DNA of 64,000 bases from JAUUSJ01 sp964439395. Its GTDB lineage: Bacteria > Bacillota > Clostridia > Lachnospirales > Lachnospiraceae. Every line of letters begins with the position of its first letter. Within the stretch, counting starts at the first letter, position 1. The notes under the pieces were generated by a model. It saw only the letters and a program-made list of their open reading frames with translations. It did no database searches and was not told the origin of the DNA. Below, in pieces: positions 17,412 to 27,450 of the stretch. The translations under genes and the position numbers were made by a program. Location: the NCBI GenBank assembly GCA_964439395.1, contig CAYTNV010000001.1, forward strand, positions 62,001 to 126,000, written 5' to 3'.

Positions 17412-18716
17412 ATGATAAAGAAATTATCGGCTATTTTAGTTTCAGCGATAATGGCGATCTCTCTGGTAGCTTGCGGTGGTTCTTCTAATTCTAATCAGGA
17501 CGGAAATACAGTGGCAAAAGGTGATGCGAATGCGGATGATACATTGACAGTATGGTGTTGGGATCCAACATTTAATATAGCAGCAATGGAGGAGGCAGCA
17601 AAGCAAGCGGACGTGAAGATAAATATCGTGGAGACATCCAATGATGACTGTGAAGCTAAGCTTATTACAGCAGCGACATCTGGACAGTATGATTCTCTCG
17701 CAGATATTATTTTATTACAAGATAACTCTTATCAAAAATTTTTGGAGGCATATTCAGATGTATTTGTCGCATTAGATGATATCGATATTGATTGGAGTAA
17801 ATTTAGTGAATTAAAACAAAATTATTCTATAAAGGATGGAAAACATTACGGAGTTCCGTTTGACAATGGAGCAGCTATCGGAGCATATAGAACGGATATT
17901 TTAAAAGAGGCTGGCTATACAATAGATGATTTTACAGATATCTCATGGAGTAAATTTATTGAGATGGGAGAGCAAGTATACAAAAAAACTGGAAAATATA
18001 TGTTATCTGGAATAGCAAATTCTCCAGATACTATTATGATGATGTTACAATCTTGTGGTGCATCTTTATTTGATGAGCAGGGCAATGCATTTATCGAGGG
18101 CAATAAATCTCTTGAAGTAGTTCTAGATTTATATACAGAGATGGTTAAGAAAAATGTATATTTAGAAGTAAATTCTTGGGATGATTATGTAGGTTCTATC
18201 TCGAAAGAAAACGTAGCGGCTGTTATGACAGGAAACTGGATTACAGCATCTATTATGCAAAATGAAGAACAAGCTGGAAAATGGGCTATCACAAATCTTC
18301 CGATTTTAGAAGGCGTAGAAGGAGCGACACATTACTCAAACGTAGGCGGTTCTTCTTGGTATATTTCTTCTAATTGTAAAAATGTTGCTTTGGCAGAGAA
18401 ATTATTAGCTTCTACATTTGGTTCTAGCGTAGAATTTTATGAGTCAATCCTTCCTATGACAGGTGCCATTTCTACTTATCTTCCAACAGCCGATTCTGCT
18501 GCATATCAGGAAAAACAGGAGTTTTGGAGCGATGAGCCTATTTTTGCAAAAATTGTAGAATTCTCTTCGGAGGTTCCAAGTATTGCTACAAGCCCTTCCT
18601 ATTATGAGGGACGTGAGACAATCGGAACAGCAGTGCAAAATATTATTGGAGGAACAGATAAGGCTACAGCATTGAAAGATGCTCAGGCTGAGTTGGAATT
18701 CAAAATGCAAGAATAG
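17412..18716 (+). CDS. Sugar ABC transporter substrate-binding lipoprotein
   Basis: ATG at 17412 after AAGGAGG. The 434-residue protein starts with a lipoprotein signal, lipobox LVAC with Cys21, then a Ser/Asn-rich linker and a family-1 (MalE-like) solute-binding fold (TVWCWDPTFNIAAMEEAAKQ; LPILEGVEGATHYSNVGG). It captures an oligosaccharide outside the membrane. First gene of an operon with two permeases; no ATPase is encoded, so a shared MsmK/UgpC-type ATPase elsewhere is expected. The downstream beta-galactosidases point to a galactoside, possibly lacto-oligosaccharides. Confidence 0.93.
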   Translation: MIKKLSAILVSAIMAISLVACGGSSNSNQDGNTVAKGDANADDTLTVWCWDPTFNIAAMEEAAKQADVKINIVETSNDDCEAKLITAATSGQYDSLADIILLQDNSYQKFLEAYSDVFVALDDIDIDWSKFSELKQNYSIKDGKHYGVPFDNGAAIGAYRTDILKEAGYTIDDFTDISWSKFIEMGEQVYKKTGKYMLSGIANSPDTIMMMLQSCGASLFDEQGNAFIEGNKSLEVVLDLYTEMVKKNVYLEVNSWDDYVGSISKENVAAVMTGNWITASIMQNEEQAGKWAITNLPILEGVEGATHYSNVGGSSWYISSNCKNVALAEKLLASTFGSSVEFYESILPMTGAISTYLPTADSAAYQEKQEFWSDEPIFAKIVEFSSEVPSIATSPSYYEGRETIGTAVQNIIGGTDKATALKDAQAELEFKMQE

Positions 18717-18727
18717 AGGTGATATAG

Positions 18728-19618
18728 ATGAGCCAAAAGAAAAAAATGAGTCTCACAAAAAAGCAGAACTTAATGGGCTGGGCATTTTTAGCTCCAGCTA
18801 CGATTCTCATCTTTGTCATGAGCTTTTATCCAATGATTCGTGCGTTTATATTGTCTTTGGAGACAGGCGCAGGTGCCAATATGAGATTTACAGGATTTTC
18901 GAACTATACGAGAATGTTCAAAGATAAAGTATTCTTGCAATCGATTGGAAATACCTTCTTATATTTGCTAATTCAAGTTCCAATTATGCTAATTTTAGCA
19001 ATTTTATTGGCGCAATTATTAAATAATAAGGATTTGAAATTTAAGGGAATTTTTAGAACCTGTGTATTTTTACCTTGTGCAACAGCACTTGTATCATACT
19101 CTTTGATTTTTCGTTCACTCTTTGCGGTAGACGGATTTGTAAACTCAGTATTAATTAAGCTCCATATTTTAAATACGGGATATAATTTTTTAGGACATGC
19201 GACGAGTGCAAAGATTATTATCATTATTGCCCTAATTTGGAGATGGACAGGCTATAATATGGTATTTTATCTATCAGGTTTACAAAATATCGAGTATTCT
19301 GTTTACGAGGCGGCGAAAATTGATGGTGCAAGTGGATGGAAAACTTTCTGGAAGATTACAGTGCCACTATTGAAACCTACTATTATTATGACATTTATTA
19401 TGTCTATTAACGGTACATTACAGCTTTTTGACGAGTCCATGAACTTGACCAATGGTGGACCTGCAAACTCGACCATCACAATGTCACATTATATTTATAA
19501 TACATGCTTTAGAAATAAACCGAACTTTGGATATGCGGCAGCGATGGCATTTCTTGTATTTATTTTAGTGGCAGTTTTGGCGGCGATTAATATGAAAGTA
19601 GGTGATACACGTGACTAA
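18728..19618 (+). CDS. Sugar ABC transporter permease (MalF type)
   Basis: 296 residues, six membrane segments, with the EAA loop YEAAKIDGASGWKTFWKITV around 195-215. Begins 11 bp after the binding-protein gene and overlaps the next permease by 8 bp. Forms the membrane channel with that permease. Confidence 0.93.
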   Translation: MSQKKKMSLTKKQNLMGWAFLAPATILIFVMSFYPMIRAFILSLETGAGANMRFTGFSNYTRMFKDKVFLQSIGNTFLYLLIQVPIMLILAILLAQLLNNKDLKFKGIFRTCVFLPCATALVSYSLIFRSLFAVDGFVNSVLIKLHILNTGYNFLGHATSAKIIIIIALIWRWTGYNMVFYLSGLQNIEYSVYEAAKIDGASGWKTFWKITVPLLKPTIIMTFIMSINGTLQLFDESMNLTNGGPANSTITMSHYIYNTCFRNKPNFGYAAAMAFLVFILVAVLAAINMKVGDTRD

Positions 19619-20438
19619 AGAAAATCCATCGACGATTCAAAGAAGATTAATTCCAACCTATATATTTTTGATTATTATATCTATTATATCTGTATTTCCG
19701 CTATACTGGATGGCTATGGCAGCAACGAATAAAAGCTCTGACGTGTTAAAGGGGAGACTTTTACCAGGTATGAATTTGGTGGAAAATTTTAAAAATTTGA
19801 CAGCAAGTCAAAATTTATCAGGAGCAATGTTTAATTCATTTAAATATGCAATTATTTTGACAATTTGTTGTCTTATAATTTGCTCATTAGCAGGATATGG
19901 TTTTGAAATCTATCACGACAAGGGAAAGGATAAATTATTCTCTATTTTACTTCTTGCAATGATGGTTCCAGCTGTTGCAACAATGATTCCGTTATTCCAG
20001 ATGTTTTCATCGGCTGGATTTTTAAATACAACAATCGGATTTATTTTACCAACCCTTTCAACTCCTTTTATGATCATGATGTTTAGGCAAAATGCACGAT
20101 CTTTTCCGATTGATATTATTGAGGCCGCAAGAATCGATGGATTGACGGAGATACAGATTTTCTTTCGTATGTTTATACCTACGATGAAATCTACTTATGC
20201 GGCAGCGGCAGTTATTACTTTTATGAATGCCTGGAATGCTTATTTATGGCCAAAGGTAATTATGACAGATAGCGAGTCTGTAACAATGCCAATGTTAATA
20301 TCCAATTTAGTATCTGGATACGTAACTGATTACGGTATGCTAATGTTGGGAGTTTTGTTCTGTTCTATTCCAACGATGTTGATCTTCTTTATCCTACAAA
20401 AACAGTTCGCAGAAGGTATTACGGGTGCAGTAAAATGA
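19611..20438 (+). CDS. Sugar ABC transporter permease (MalG type)
   Basis: GTG at 19611 is preferred, 6 nt after AGGTG; a GTG at 19602 is also in frame. About 275 residues, six membrane segments, EAA motif IEAARIDGLTEIQIFFRMFI and the C-terminal LQKQFAEGITGAVK typical of the family. Last gene of the transporter operon; followed by a terminator. Confidence 0.93.
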   Translation: MTKENPSTIQRRLIPTYIFLIIISIISVFPLYWMAMAATNKSSDVLKGRLLPGMNLVENFKNLTASQNLSGAMFNSFKYAIILTICCLIICSLAGYGFEIYHDKGKDKLFSILLLAMMVPAVATMIPLFQMFSSAGFLNTTIGFILPTLSTPFMIMMFRQNARSFPIDIIEAARIDGLTEIQIFFRMFIPTMKSTYAAAAVITFMNAWNAYLWPKVIMTDSESVTMPMLISNLVSGYVTDYGMLMLGVLFCSIPTMLIFFILQKQFAEGITGAVK

Positions 20439-20455
20439 TATGCTGCTGACAAAGA

Positions 20456-20488
20456 AAAAGGGATGTTGGAAAAACAGCATCCCTTTTT
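20456..20488 (+). terminator. Terminator after the transporter operon
   Basis: AAAAAGGGATGTTG and CAGCATCCCTTTTT form a stem-loop with a T run, 18 bp after the permease stop. Read-through may still supply the GH2 gene. Confidence 0.8.
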
Positions 20489-20527
20489 GTGTAAATTATT
20501 CTGAAAGAGAAGAAGGAGGAGTATAGC

Positions 20528-23500
20528 ATGGAATTTAATTATAATATTTTAAAGAATCCACAAATATTTTCACAGCAGGAGCTTCCCTATCACTCAGATC
20601 ATAAGTTTTATGCACAGGAAGAGGAATTATATCAAAAACAGAGTCGTTTTGTAAAAAGTTTAAATGGGGTATGGAAATTTTCCTATGCAGTGAATTATGA
20701 GGCGAGAATTCGAGATTTTGAAAGTTTGCATATAGATTGTCACGATTGGGAGGAAATTCGAGTTCCAGCCCATATTCAAATGGAGGGATATGATAAACCT
20801 CAGTATATAAATGTCCAGTATCCTTGGGAAGGCAGAGAAGAGATTGAGCCTGGTGAAGTTCCGACTCAGTTTAATCCTGTGGCAAGCTATGTAAAATATT
20901 TTTATATTCCAGAGGGGTGGAATCGTACTTTTATTTCCTTTGAGGGGGTAGAAAGTGCAATGGCAGTTTGGCTTAACGGATGTTATATCGGATATGCAGA
21001 GGATTCCTTTGCTGTTCATGAGTTTGAGTTGACAAAATATCTAAAAGAAGGGGAAAATAAGCTGGCTGTCCAAGTTTTTAAATTTTGTGCGGGAAGCTTT
21101 TGTGAGGGACAAGACTTTTATCGATTTTCTGGTATATATAGGAATGTATTTTTGTATACCATTCCTAAGACTCATATTTGGGATTTGAAAATAGAGACAA
21201 AATTAGAACAAATAAGGGAGAGAGAGGCGGAGTCTGCAGAGATTTTTTTGAAGTTGAAAATATTAGGAAATGGGAGTATAAATGCAGAAGTTTTAAGAGA
21301 AAAAAAGAGAGTGACAAAGACTCAGAGAATTTTTGAGGGAGAAAATGAAATTAGCATTCCAATGAGGAAAGTAAAGCTTTGGAGTGCGGAATATCCAGAT
21401 TTATATACAATACGCTTAAAGGTTTATGATGAATTAGGAAAAAGTATGGAGATTATCGAGGAAAAGATAGGATTTCGTCAGTTTGAGATGAAGGATTGTT
21501 TAATGCTTATTAATGGAAAGCGTATTGTATTCAATGGAGTAAATAGACAAGAATTTAGTGCCGTCAGTGGGAGAAATATGACAGAGGAAGAGATGAGGCT
21601 TGATATTAAGACAATGAAGCAAAATAATATTAATGCGCTTCGCACAAGCCATTATCCAAATCAGAGATTGCTCTATGATTTATGTGATGAGTATGGAATT
21701 TATTTGATGGCAGAAACAAATTTGGAAAGTCATGGCTCTTGGGATCCAGTAATAAGAGGAGTTAAGGAAAGAGAGACAGTTATACCAGGGGATAAAGAGG
21801 AGTGGCTTGCTCTTACGATTGCCAGGGCGGACAGCAATTATCAGAGAAATAAAAATCATCCATCTATTTTGATTTGGTCGTGTGGAAATGAATCCTACGG
21901 GGGATATAATATTTATCGCGAAGCAAGATACTTTCGCTCTGTAGATTCTAGTAGATTAGTACATTATGAGGGAGTTTTTCAAGATAGAAGATATGGAAAT
22001 ACAAGCGATATGGAGAGTCAAATGTATCCAAGTGCAGAGCAGATAGAGGAATTTTTAAAGACGCATCGAGATAAGCCGTTCATTTGCTGTGAGTATCTTC
22101 ATGCGATGGGAAATTCCTGTGGAGCAATGCATAAATATATAGATTTAACAGAGAGTGAGCCATTATATCAAGGTGGGTTTATTTGGGACTATGTTGACCA
22201 AGTAATTGAAAAGAAAAATCGTTACGGACAAATTTTTCAGGCGTATGGTGGAGATTATGGAGAGAGGGTAACGGACTATAATTTTAGTGGAAATGGAATT
22301 GTATATGGAGATGACAGAAAGCCATCCCCAAAGATGCAGGAAGTGAAATTCCACTATCAGGGAATTGTAGTAAAAGTTGGAAAGCTAAAAGCAGAAATTA
22401 TGAATAAAAATCTTTTTACAAACACAGAGGAATACGATTGTATTGTTACTCTAGAGAGAGAGGGAAGATTAATCTGTTCGAAGAAAATGGAGACAGCTGT
22501 GGCTCCTCTCAGCAAAAGGAAATATATGCTTCCGATTAAACCTTGTGATACAGCAGGAGAGTACTGCATTACAGTATCATTTCACCTAAAAGAAGATACG
22601 ATTTGGGCAAAGAAAGGATATGAGGTTGCATTTGGTCAGTATATTTATAAAAATGAGGGAAGAGCGATAGAACAGAAACAATATCCAAATTTGGCAGTGA
22701 GAAAAAGCTCTGTTTATGCGGGTGTTTATGGAGAAAATTTTTCTGTTTTATTTTCTCTTTTGGAGGGAGGCTTAGTCTCCTATCAATATGCTGGAAAAGA
22801 GTTGCTTGAGTCCATGCCAAGACCAAATTTTTGGAGGGCTCCAACAGACAATGAACTTGGAAGTGATATGCCATTTGAGACAGGCCCGTGGAAACTTGCG
22901 AGTCAGTACTTAAAGCCTGTGAATCAAAAGCTCTTAATAGAAGAATATAAAGAATTCGTTCAGGTGAGATTTTCCTATGAGCTGCCGATAGGTAGGGAGA
23001 ATTTTTGTGACCTCATATATCAAATTTATCGGGATGGAGAAGTAAAAATTAATTTATCTTATCATGGTATAGAAAATGCGTCCTGTATGCCAGAGTTTGG
23101 TGTTTTATTTAAGATGAGTGCAGATTATGACCAGCTTTTATGGTACGGATACGGTCCAGAGGAGACCTATATTGATCGATATCAGGGGGGAAAGCTTGGA
23201 ATTTATAAAAACTCAGTAGCAGAAAATATGGCAAAATATTTAAATCCACAGGAATGTGGAAATAAAGTTGGAGTACGCTATGCGAAAGTGACGAATAAAC
23301 TTGGAAGGGGAATGCTTATTTTTGGAGAAAACTTAAGTCTGAATGTGCTTCCATATACACCGTATGAGGTAGAAAATGCCTCTCATTTTCACGAACTTCC
23401 GCCAGTCTATTATACGGTAGTTCGTGTGGCAAAACAGCAAATGGGAGTTGGCGGAGATGACTCTTGGGGTGCCAGAGTGCATAAAGAGTATTTGATTGAC

Positions 23501-23545
23501 GCAACAAAAGAGATGAGTTTTACATTTAGTATAAAAGGAATTTAA
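20528..23545 (+). CDS. GH2 beta-galactosidase (LacZ type)
   Basis: 1005 residues, close to LacZ length. Sugar-binding and Ig-like domains (1-330) precede the TIM barrel; acid/base Glu455 lies in WSCGNESYGG and the nucleophile Glu522 in CCEYLHAMGNS; the C-terminal small-chain domain (about 720-1005) carries NFWRAPTDNELG and WYGYGPEETYIDR. It hydrolyses terminal beta-galactosides. No signal peptide, so it acts in the cytoplasm on sugars brought in by the upstream ABC system. AAGGAGG precedes the ATG. Confidence 0.96.
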   Translation: MEFNYNILKNPQIFSQQELPYHSDHKFYAQEEELYQKQSRFVKSLNGVWKFSYAVNYEARIRDFESLHIDCHDWEEIRVPAHIQMEGYDKPQYINVQYPWEGREEIEPGEVPTQFNPVASYVKYFYIPEGWNRTFISFEGVESAMAVWLNGCYIGYAEDSFAVHEFELTKYLKEGENKLAVQVFKFCAGSFCEGQDFYRFSGIYRNVFLYTIPKTHIWDLKIETKLEQIREREAESAEIFLKLKILGNGSINAEVLREKKRVTKTQRIFEGENEISIPMRKVKLWSAEYPDLYTIRLKVYDELGKSMEIIEEKIGFRQFEMKDCLMLINGKRIVFNGVNRQEFSAVSGRNMTEEEMRLDIKTMKQNNINALRTSHYPNQRLLYDLCDEYGIYLMAETNLESHGSWDPVIRGVKERETVIPGDKEEWLALTIARADSNYQRNKNHPSILIWSCGNESYGGYNIYREARYFRSVDSSRLVHYEGVFQDRRYGNTSDMESQMYPSAEQIEEFLKTHRDKPFICCEYLHAMGNSCGAMHKYIDLTESEPLYQGGFIWDYVDQVIEKKNRYGQIFQAYGGDYGERVTDYNFSGNGIVYGDDRKPSPKMQEVKFHYQGIVVKVGKLKAEIMNKNLFTNTEEYDCIVTLEREGRLICSKKMETAVAPLSKRKYMLPIKPCDTAGEYCITVSFHLKEDTIWAKKGYEVAFGQYIYKNEGRAIEQKQYPNLAVRKSSVYAGVYGENFSVLFSLLEGGLVSYQYAGKELLESMPRPNFWRAPTDNELGSDMPFETGPWKLASQYLKPVNQKLLIEEYKEFVQVRFSYELPIGRENFCDLIYQIYRDGEVKINLSYHGIENASCMPEFGVLFKMSADYDQLLWYGYGPEETYIDRYQGGKLGIYKNSVAENMAKYLNPQECGNKVGVRYAKVTNKLGRGMLIFGENLSLNVLPYTPYEVENASHFHELPPVYYTVVRVAKQQMGVGGDDSWGARVHKEYLIDATKEMSFTFSIKGI

Positions 23546-23774
23546 ATGATTATTATGAGGGGAAGATTGCCATTTTTCGATAGGAAGAGTGTGAACTTAT
23601 CATTACTTAAATTATAGAAAAAATTTGATTTTAGGGGTATGCGAAGAGAAGCCTATATGCTATGATAGCTGAGAAGTTAGAAAAGAAAGTTCTTATTCAT
23701 TGAATTTTATAATGATATATAGTTTTGGCTGTATATTTAAGAAGGTATAGTAAGTAATAGAAGGAGAAAAAGAC

Positions 23775-25817
23775 GTGAAGGAATTAATGCATAAAACATT
23801 TTTATATGGTGGGGATTATAATCCAGATCAGTGGTTTGATTATCCAGAAATTTTAGAAAAAGATATTGATATGATGAAAAAGGCAAAGATTAATACGGTG
23901 ACACTTGGCGTATTTGCCTGGTCAAAACTAGAGCCAAGAGAAGGAGAATATGATTTTGATTGGCTTGAAGAGACGATAAATCGTTTATATGAGAATGGAA
24001 TTTCAGTTATTTTATCTACGCCATCTGGAGCTAGACCACATTGGATGGCAGAGAAATATCCAGAAATACTTCGTGTTAATCATTTAAGACAAAGAAAACT
24101 TTTTGGTATGAGACATAATCATTGTTTTAGTTCTCCTATTTATAGAAAAAAAGTTCGTCAGATAAATAAAGAGTTGGCGAAAAGATTTGATTCCAATGAG
24201 GCGGTACTTTTATGGCATATTTCAAATGAGTACGGAGGGGAATGTCACTGTCCAATCTGCCAGGAGGCCTTTCGAAAATGGTTAAAGGAGCGTTATGGAA
24301 CAATTGAGGAACTGAATAAAAAGTGGTATACAGGATTTTGGAGTCATTATTATGATAATTTTGAACAGGTTGAATCCCCCTCTCCTTTGGGAGAGGGTTC
24401 TATTCACGGACTTACTTTAGATTGGAAGAGATTTGTTACATATCAGACCGTTGATTTTTGTAAAGCAGAAATTCAGGCGCTCAAAGATGCGGGAGCCAAA
24501 AAGCCTGCGACGACGAACATGATGTATGATTTTAAATATCTCAATTATCATAAGTTTGAGGATGTATTGGATATTACTTCCTGGGATAATTATCCAGCAT
24601 GGCATAAAGAAAAGGAGAGTTTAAGAGCGCTGGATGTTGGAATGCAGCATGATATTATTCGCTCCATTAAGAGAAAACCGTTTTTATTGATGGAATCTTG
24701 TCCGAGTGCGACCAATTGGCAGCCAGTTGCAAAATTGAAGAGACCAGGTATGCTTGAGGCAGCTTCTCTCCAGGCGGTTGCGCATGGCTCAGAGAGTGTG
24801 CTTTATTTCCAAATCCGTAAGGGGCGTGGCGGCTCTGAGAAATTCCATGGAGCGGTTATCGATCATTATGGCAAAGAGGATGATAGAGTTTATCAGGAAT
24901 GTAAGCAAGTCGGAGAGGTGCTATCCCAGATTGGAGAGTGCCAGGGAAGTGAGGTTCGCCCGCAAGTTGCGATTATATTTGACTGGGAAAATCGTTGGGC
25001 AATCGAGGAAGCGCAGGGTGCAAAAAATGAAAATATGGATTATAAAAAAACAGTTGAAAAATCATATAAGGCATTTAGAAGACTTGGACTTGATGTGGAT
25101 ATGATTGATATGGAACAGTCCATAGATGAGTACAAAATTGTAGTCGCTCCGATGCTCTATATGTTCCGTGCAGGTTTTGAAGAAAAGGTGAGAAAGTTCG
25201 TAAGAAAAGGCGGAAAATTCATTTTAACTTACTGGAGCGGTGTAGTAGATGAAAGTGATTTATGTATGCTTGGTGGCACTCCAGGAAATTTGATGGATGT
25301 GATGGGAATTCGAAGTACAGAAATTGATGCTCTCTACGATGGTGAGTTTAATCGACTTTTGCCTGTAAATGGTATAGAGGGAACAGTGCATATTTTAGAT
25401 AGAGAATATAGCTGTGAAAACTTATGTCAGCTAGTAAAAACAAAGGAGGCAATTCCATTTATGGTGTATGGAAATGACTTTTATGCACAGACACCAGCTG
25501 CGACAGTGAATAAGTTTGGCGAGGGAAAGGCTTATTATATTTGTGCAGACGTTGAGGAGACCTTCTATGAGGATTTGTATAAGAAGATAGTGGATGATAC
25601 GGATATTATTCTTCCGTTTGCTGGAAAATGTGAGATTCCAGATGAGGTTGAGGTTACGACGAGATATGGAGAGAATGAAACATATATCTTTGTGCAAAAC
25701 TTTGGAAGACAGCCAGCTAAATTGGATTTAAATATGGATGAGATTGAGCTTCTTTACGGCGAGAAGGGAGAGGAGATTAAGCCGCTTAAGACGTGGATTA
25801 TAAGAGAGAAGAAATAG
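23775..25817 (+). CDS. GH42 beta-galactosidase
   Basis: GTG start at 23775 after AAGGAG. 680 residues: catalytic barrel (1-390) with acid/base Glu152 (WHISNEYGG) and nucleophile Glu307 (LLMESCPSATNW), a Cys cluster CHCPICQ (zinc site typical of GH42), trimerisation domain (395-600) and a short C-terminal beta domain. Cytoplasmic. GH42 enzymes cleave beta-1,3/1,4/1,6-galactosides; having both GH2 and GH42 beside one transporter suggests more than one linkage is handled. 230 bp separate it from the GH2 gene with no clear terminator between. Confidence 0.96.
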   Translation: MKELMHKTFLYGGDYNPDQWFDYPEILEKDIDMMKKAKINTVTLGVFAWSKLEPREGEYDFDWLEETINRLYENGISVILSTPSGARPHWMAEKYPEILRVNHLRQRKLFGMRHNHCFSSPIYRKKVRQINKELAKRFDSNEAVLLWHISNEYGGECHCPICQEAFRKWLKERYGTIEELNKKWYTGFWSHYYDNFEQVESPSPLGEGSIHGLTLDWKRFVTYQTVDFCKAEIQALKDAGAKKPATTNMMYDFKYLNYHKFEDVLDITSWDNYPAWHKEKESLRALDVGMQHDIIRSIKRKPFLLMESCPSATNWQPVAKLKRPGMLEAASLQAVAHGSESVLYFQIRKGRGGSEKFHGAVIDHYGKEDDRVYQECKQVGEVLSQIGECQGSEVRPQVAIIFDWENRWAIEEAQGAKNENMDYKKTVEKSYKAFRRLGLDVDMIDMEQSIDEYKIVVAPMLYMFRAGFEEKVRKFVRKGGKFILTYWSGVVDESDLCMLGGTPGNLMDVMGIRSTEIDALYDGEFNRLLPVNGIEGTVHILDREYSCENLCQLVKTKEAIPFMVYGNDFYAQTPAATVNKFGEGKAYYICADVEETFYEDLYKKIVDDTDIILPFAGKCEIPDEVEVTTRYGENETYIFVQNFGRQPAKLDLNMDEIELLYGEKGEEIKPLKTWIIREKK

Positions 25818-25907
25818 GACGTTTATAGATGCATTTTGTGATAAAAAGGGTTGATGCTTTCCTAGATAGTTGGGGGAGTATTGACCTTTTTGCTATGTTT
25901 GAGAAAA

Positions 25908-26141
25908 TATATCTTATGAAACAGTGGGGAGAGACGCCGAGAGAGCAAGCAGATATATGCTCCGCAAACACGTTCGTTCCCACGATTTTTCGACATACGC
26001 TGATTTATGCTGCTTGCGTGAAACTCGCTCCGCTCAGACAATCACTTTCGCAGCAAAGCTAAGTATATCGAAAAATCGCTCCACTCTCTATCGTTTGCGG
26101 AGCATATATCTGCTTGCTCTCTCGACTGTGTAATGGCAAAA
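25908..26141. repeat. Long palindromic repeat (R2)
   Basis: 32-bp arms at 25938-25969 and 26093-26124 are perfectly complementary (start CGAGAGAGCAAGCAGATATA). Inside, CGATTTTTCGA-n-ATAC pairs with 26072-26087, and the apex holds AAACTCGCTCCGCTCAGACA. The left end reads TATATCTTATGAAACAGTGG then GAGACGCC, matching inverted ends of R1 and R3; the right end ACTGTGTAATGGCAAAA matches R1's left flank. No open frame here is convincing. Confidence 0.9.
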
Positions 26142-26241
26142 TAGTAGGGAATATCTTGTTGTAGAAAAGTAAAAAAATTTATTTAGCTATCCAACATATC
26201 AGTTAGGTGTTAATCATAGTTTACAAAAGAATATGCTATTG

Positions 26242-26270
26242 TTATTTGCAAAGAATAAAATATAGTGTAT
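26242..26270 (+). repeat. Duplicate of the leuA-like promoter (copy 1)
   Basis: These 29 bases are identical to 28342-28370, the core promoter of the gene at 28433 (TTGCAA -35, spacer, start of -10). Here it ends directly at the IS-derived repeat, giving a TATGAT -10. Confidence 0.85.
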
Positions 26271-26381
26271 GATCCCGTCTTTGACAGTTGGAAAAAAGAA
26301 AAATCGCTGTATCCCAGTAAATACAAGGGATACAGCGATTTTTACTGTTGTTTCGAAATATAGTAATTTATTCTTTCCCTT
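26268..26381. repeat. 114-bp IS-end repeat, copy 1
   Basis: Identical to 28049-28162. Contains a 17-bp perfect hairpin (26299-26315 with 26327-26343: AAAAATCGCTGTATCCC) with flanking A and T runs, and the last codons of the transposase remnant. Confidence 0.95.
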
Positions 26382-26715
26382 TGCTTTTTTTCTGAATAGT
26401 TCCCATTTTACTTTTTGTTATGAATTGATAATCTGTTCGGAAGCCACAGACTTCATTATCCAAAAGGTTTGTGCATACTGCATAGAGCCCGTCATACTGT
26501 GCCTCCTCAGAGATCCGCTTCTTATCCAGATACTACTGGATTTCAGCAACTTTTTCATCTTTTGTAACTGCCGTTTTTCCAATGAAATGGGCTGGGTCGG
26601 TTGGATTCTTACGGTTCTTTTTTGCCCTTCTGGAATCCAGCATTTTCTGTTTTTGTTCTACATGCTCATACAAAAATCCTTTTTTTATTTTATAACACGT
26701 TGCAATGAAATACAA
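26368..26715 (-). pseudogene. IS1634/IS4-type transposase C-terminal remnant
   Basis: On the minus strand the frame reads GFLYEHVEQKQKMLDSRRAK, then NPTDPAHFIGKTAVTKDEKV, TAG at 26535-26533, then YLDKKRISEEAQYDGLYAVC and TNLLDNEVCGF before stopping at 26368. The GLYAVCTNL stretch is a hallmark of IS1634-like (IS4 superfamily) DDE transposases. The front half and the region with the final catalytic Glu are missing and one nonsense codon is present, so it is dead. Confidence 0.75.
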
Positions 26716-26914
26716 TATATAAAATCAAAAAAATGACATAAAAAAAGCAGAATTTATGCGGTCTGCAAGTGATTTTTCATTAATCCAATTGTAAAACATA
26801 ATCAATTGACAAAGGTGCCTATAGAGATTAAAATATAGTAAAACGATCTTGATTTGATATGCAAAAGAATAGATTTTATCTAATTTTAAAATAAAGTGAT
26901 GAGGGAGGGGAAAG

Positions 26915-27133
26915 ATGGAGATGAAGATTATAGTGATAAGTATTATGGCATATTTAATTTTGTTTTGTAGTTGTTTGACGTTTCGATTGCGCTTTGGACA
27001 GAGACTCATTCTTGCTGGAATAGTTAGTGTAAATATCTTATTTGTGGAGAGCCAGATAGGAAACTTCTTTGTTCTTCCTATGCTTGTGTTGGTGATAGTT
27101 TATATTAGTTGGATTAAAAAGGAAGAGTCATAG
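26915..27133 (+). CDS. Small membrane protein, unknown
   Basis: 72 residues after a strong GGGAGGGG ribosome site; two hydrophobic segments (about 4-24 and 44-66) with a short basic tail (WIKKEES). No family recognised. Lies between the two IS-end repeats. Confidence 0.5.
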   Translation: MEMKIIVISIMAYLILFCSCLTFRLRFGQRLILAGIVSVNILFVESQIGNFFVLPMLVLVIVYISWIKKEES

Positions 27134-27258
27134 AAGTTATATTTTCATGGAAAAATTGTGTTTATGACCCCAAATACGACGTTTAAGAAAAAATAAGTTA
27201 TATTTGGTAAAAGTATGGTAAATTGATAATAACAATACAAGAAACGGAGGAAATAGAA

Positions 27259-27410
27259 ATGGAAGAAGTAAGAAAAAGGTGTTGCACCAGAGAAACTAAA
27301 AGAATAAGAGGATGAAGTGAAGGAGGAAATCTATGAGAGAGAAGAAAAAATTAAGATTAATTTTGGCTATTATGATGTCTTTGGTCATAATCTTTCTTTT
27401 CTTTCACTGA
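27259..27410 (+). pseudogene. Probable broken small gene
   Basis: ATG at 27259 has an ACGGAGGA ribosome site but ends after 18 codons. A shift of one base gives GVAPEKLKE, TAA (27303), then EDEVKEEIYEREEK, and a further shift leads into KKLRLILAIMMSLVIIFLFF ending at 27410. The last part is also readable as a 25-residue membrane peptide from ATG 27333 with its own AAGGAGG. Either a decayed tail-anchored protein or a tiny intact peptide gene at 27333-27410. Confidence 0.35.
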
Positions 27411-27450
27411 ATACATTATTAGAAAAATTAGAGTTTAATTAGGAGGTTTT

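Noticed and set aside
24369..24411. G+C-rich hairpin CCCTCTCC/GGAGAGGG inside the GH42 gene
   Set aside because: It is coding (S-P-L-G-E-G loop) and in frame; no reason to call it regulatory.
25829..26133. Open frames across the 25.9-26.1 kb region on both strands
   Set aside because: They follow the arms of palindrome R2; no ribosome site and no similarity to proteins. The same applies to frames across R3 (46812-47271).
26269..26736. A 155-codon plus-strand frame
   Set aside because: It is the shadow of the IS transposase remnant on the minus strand and starts inside the IS-end repeat.
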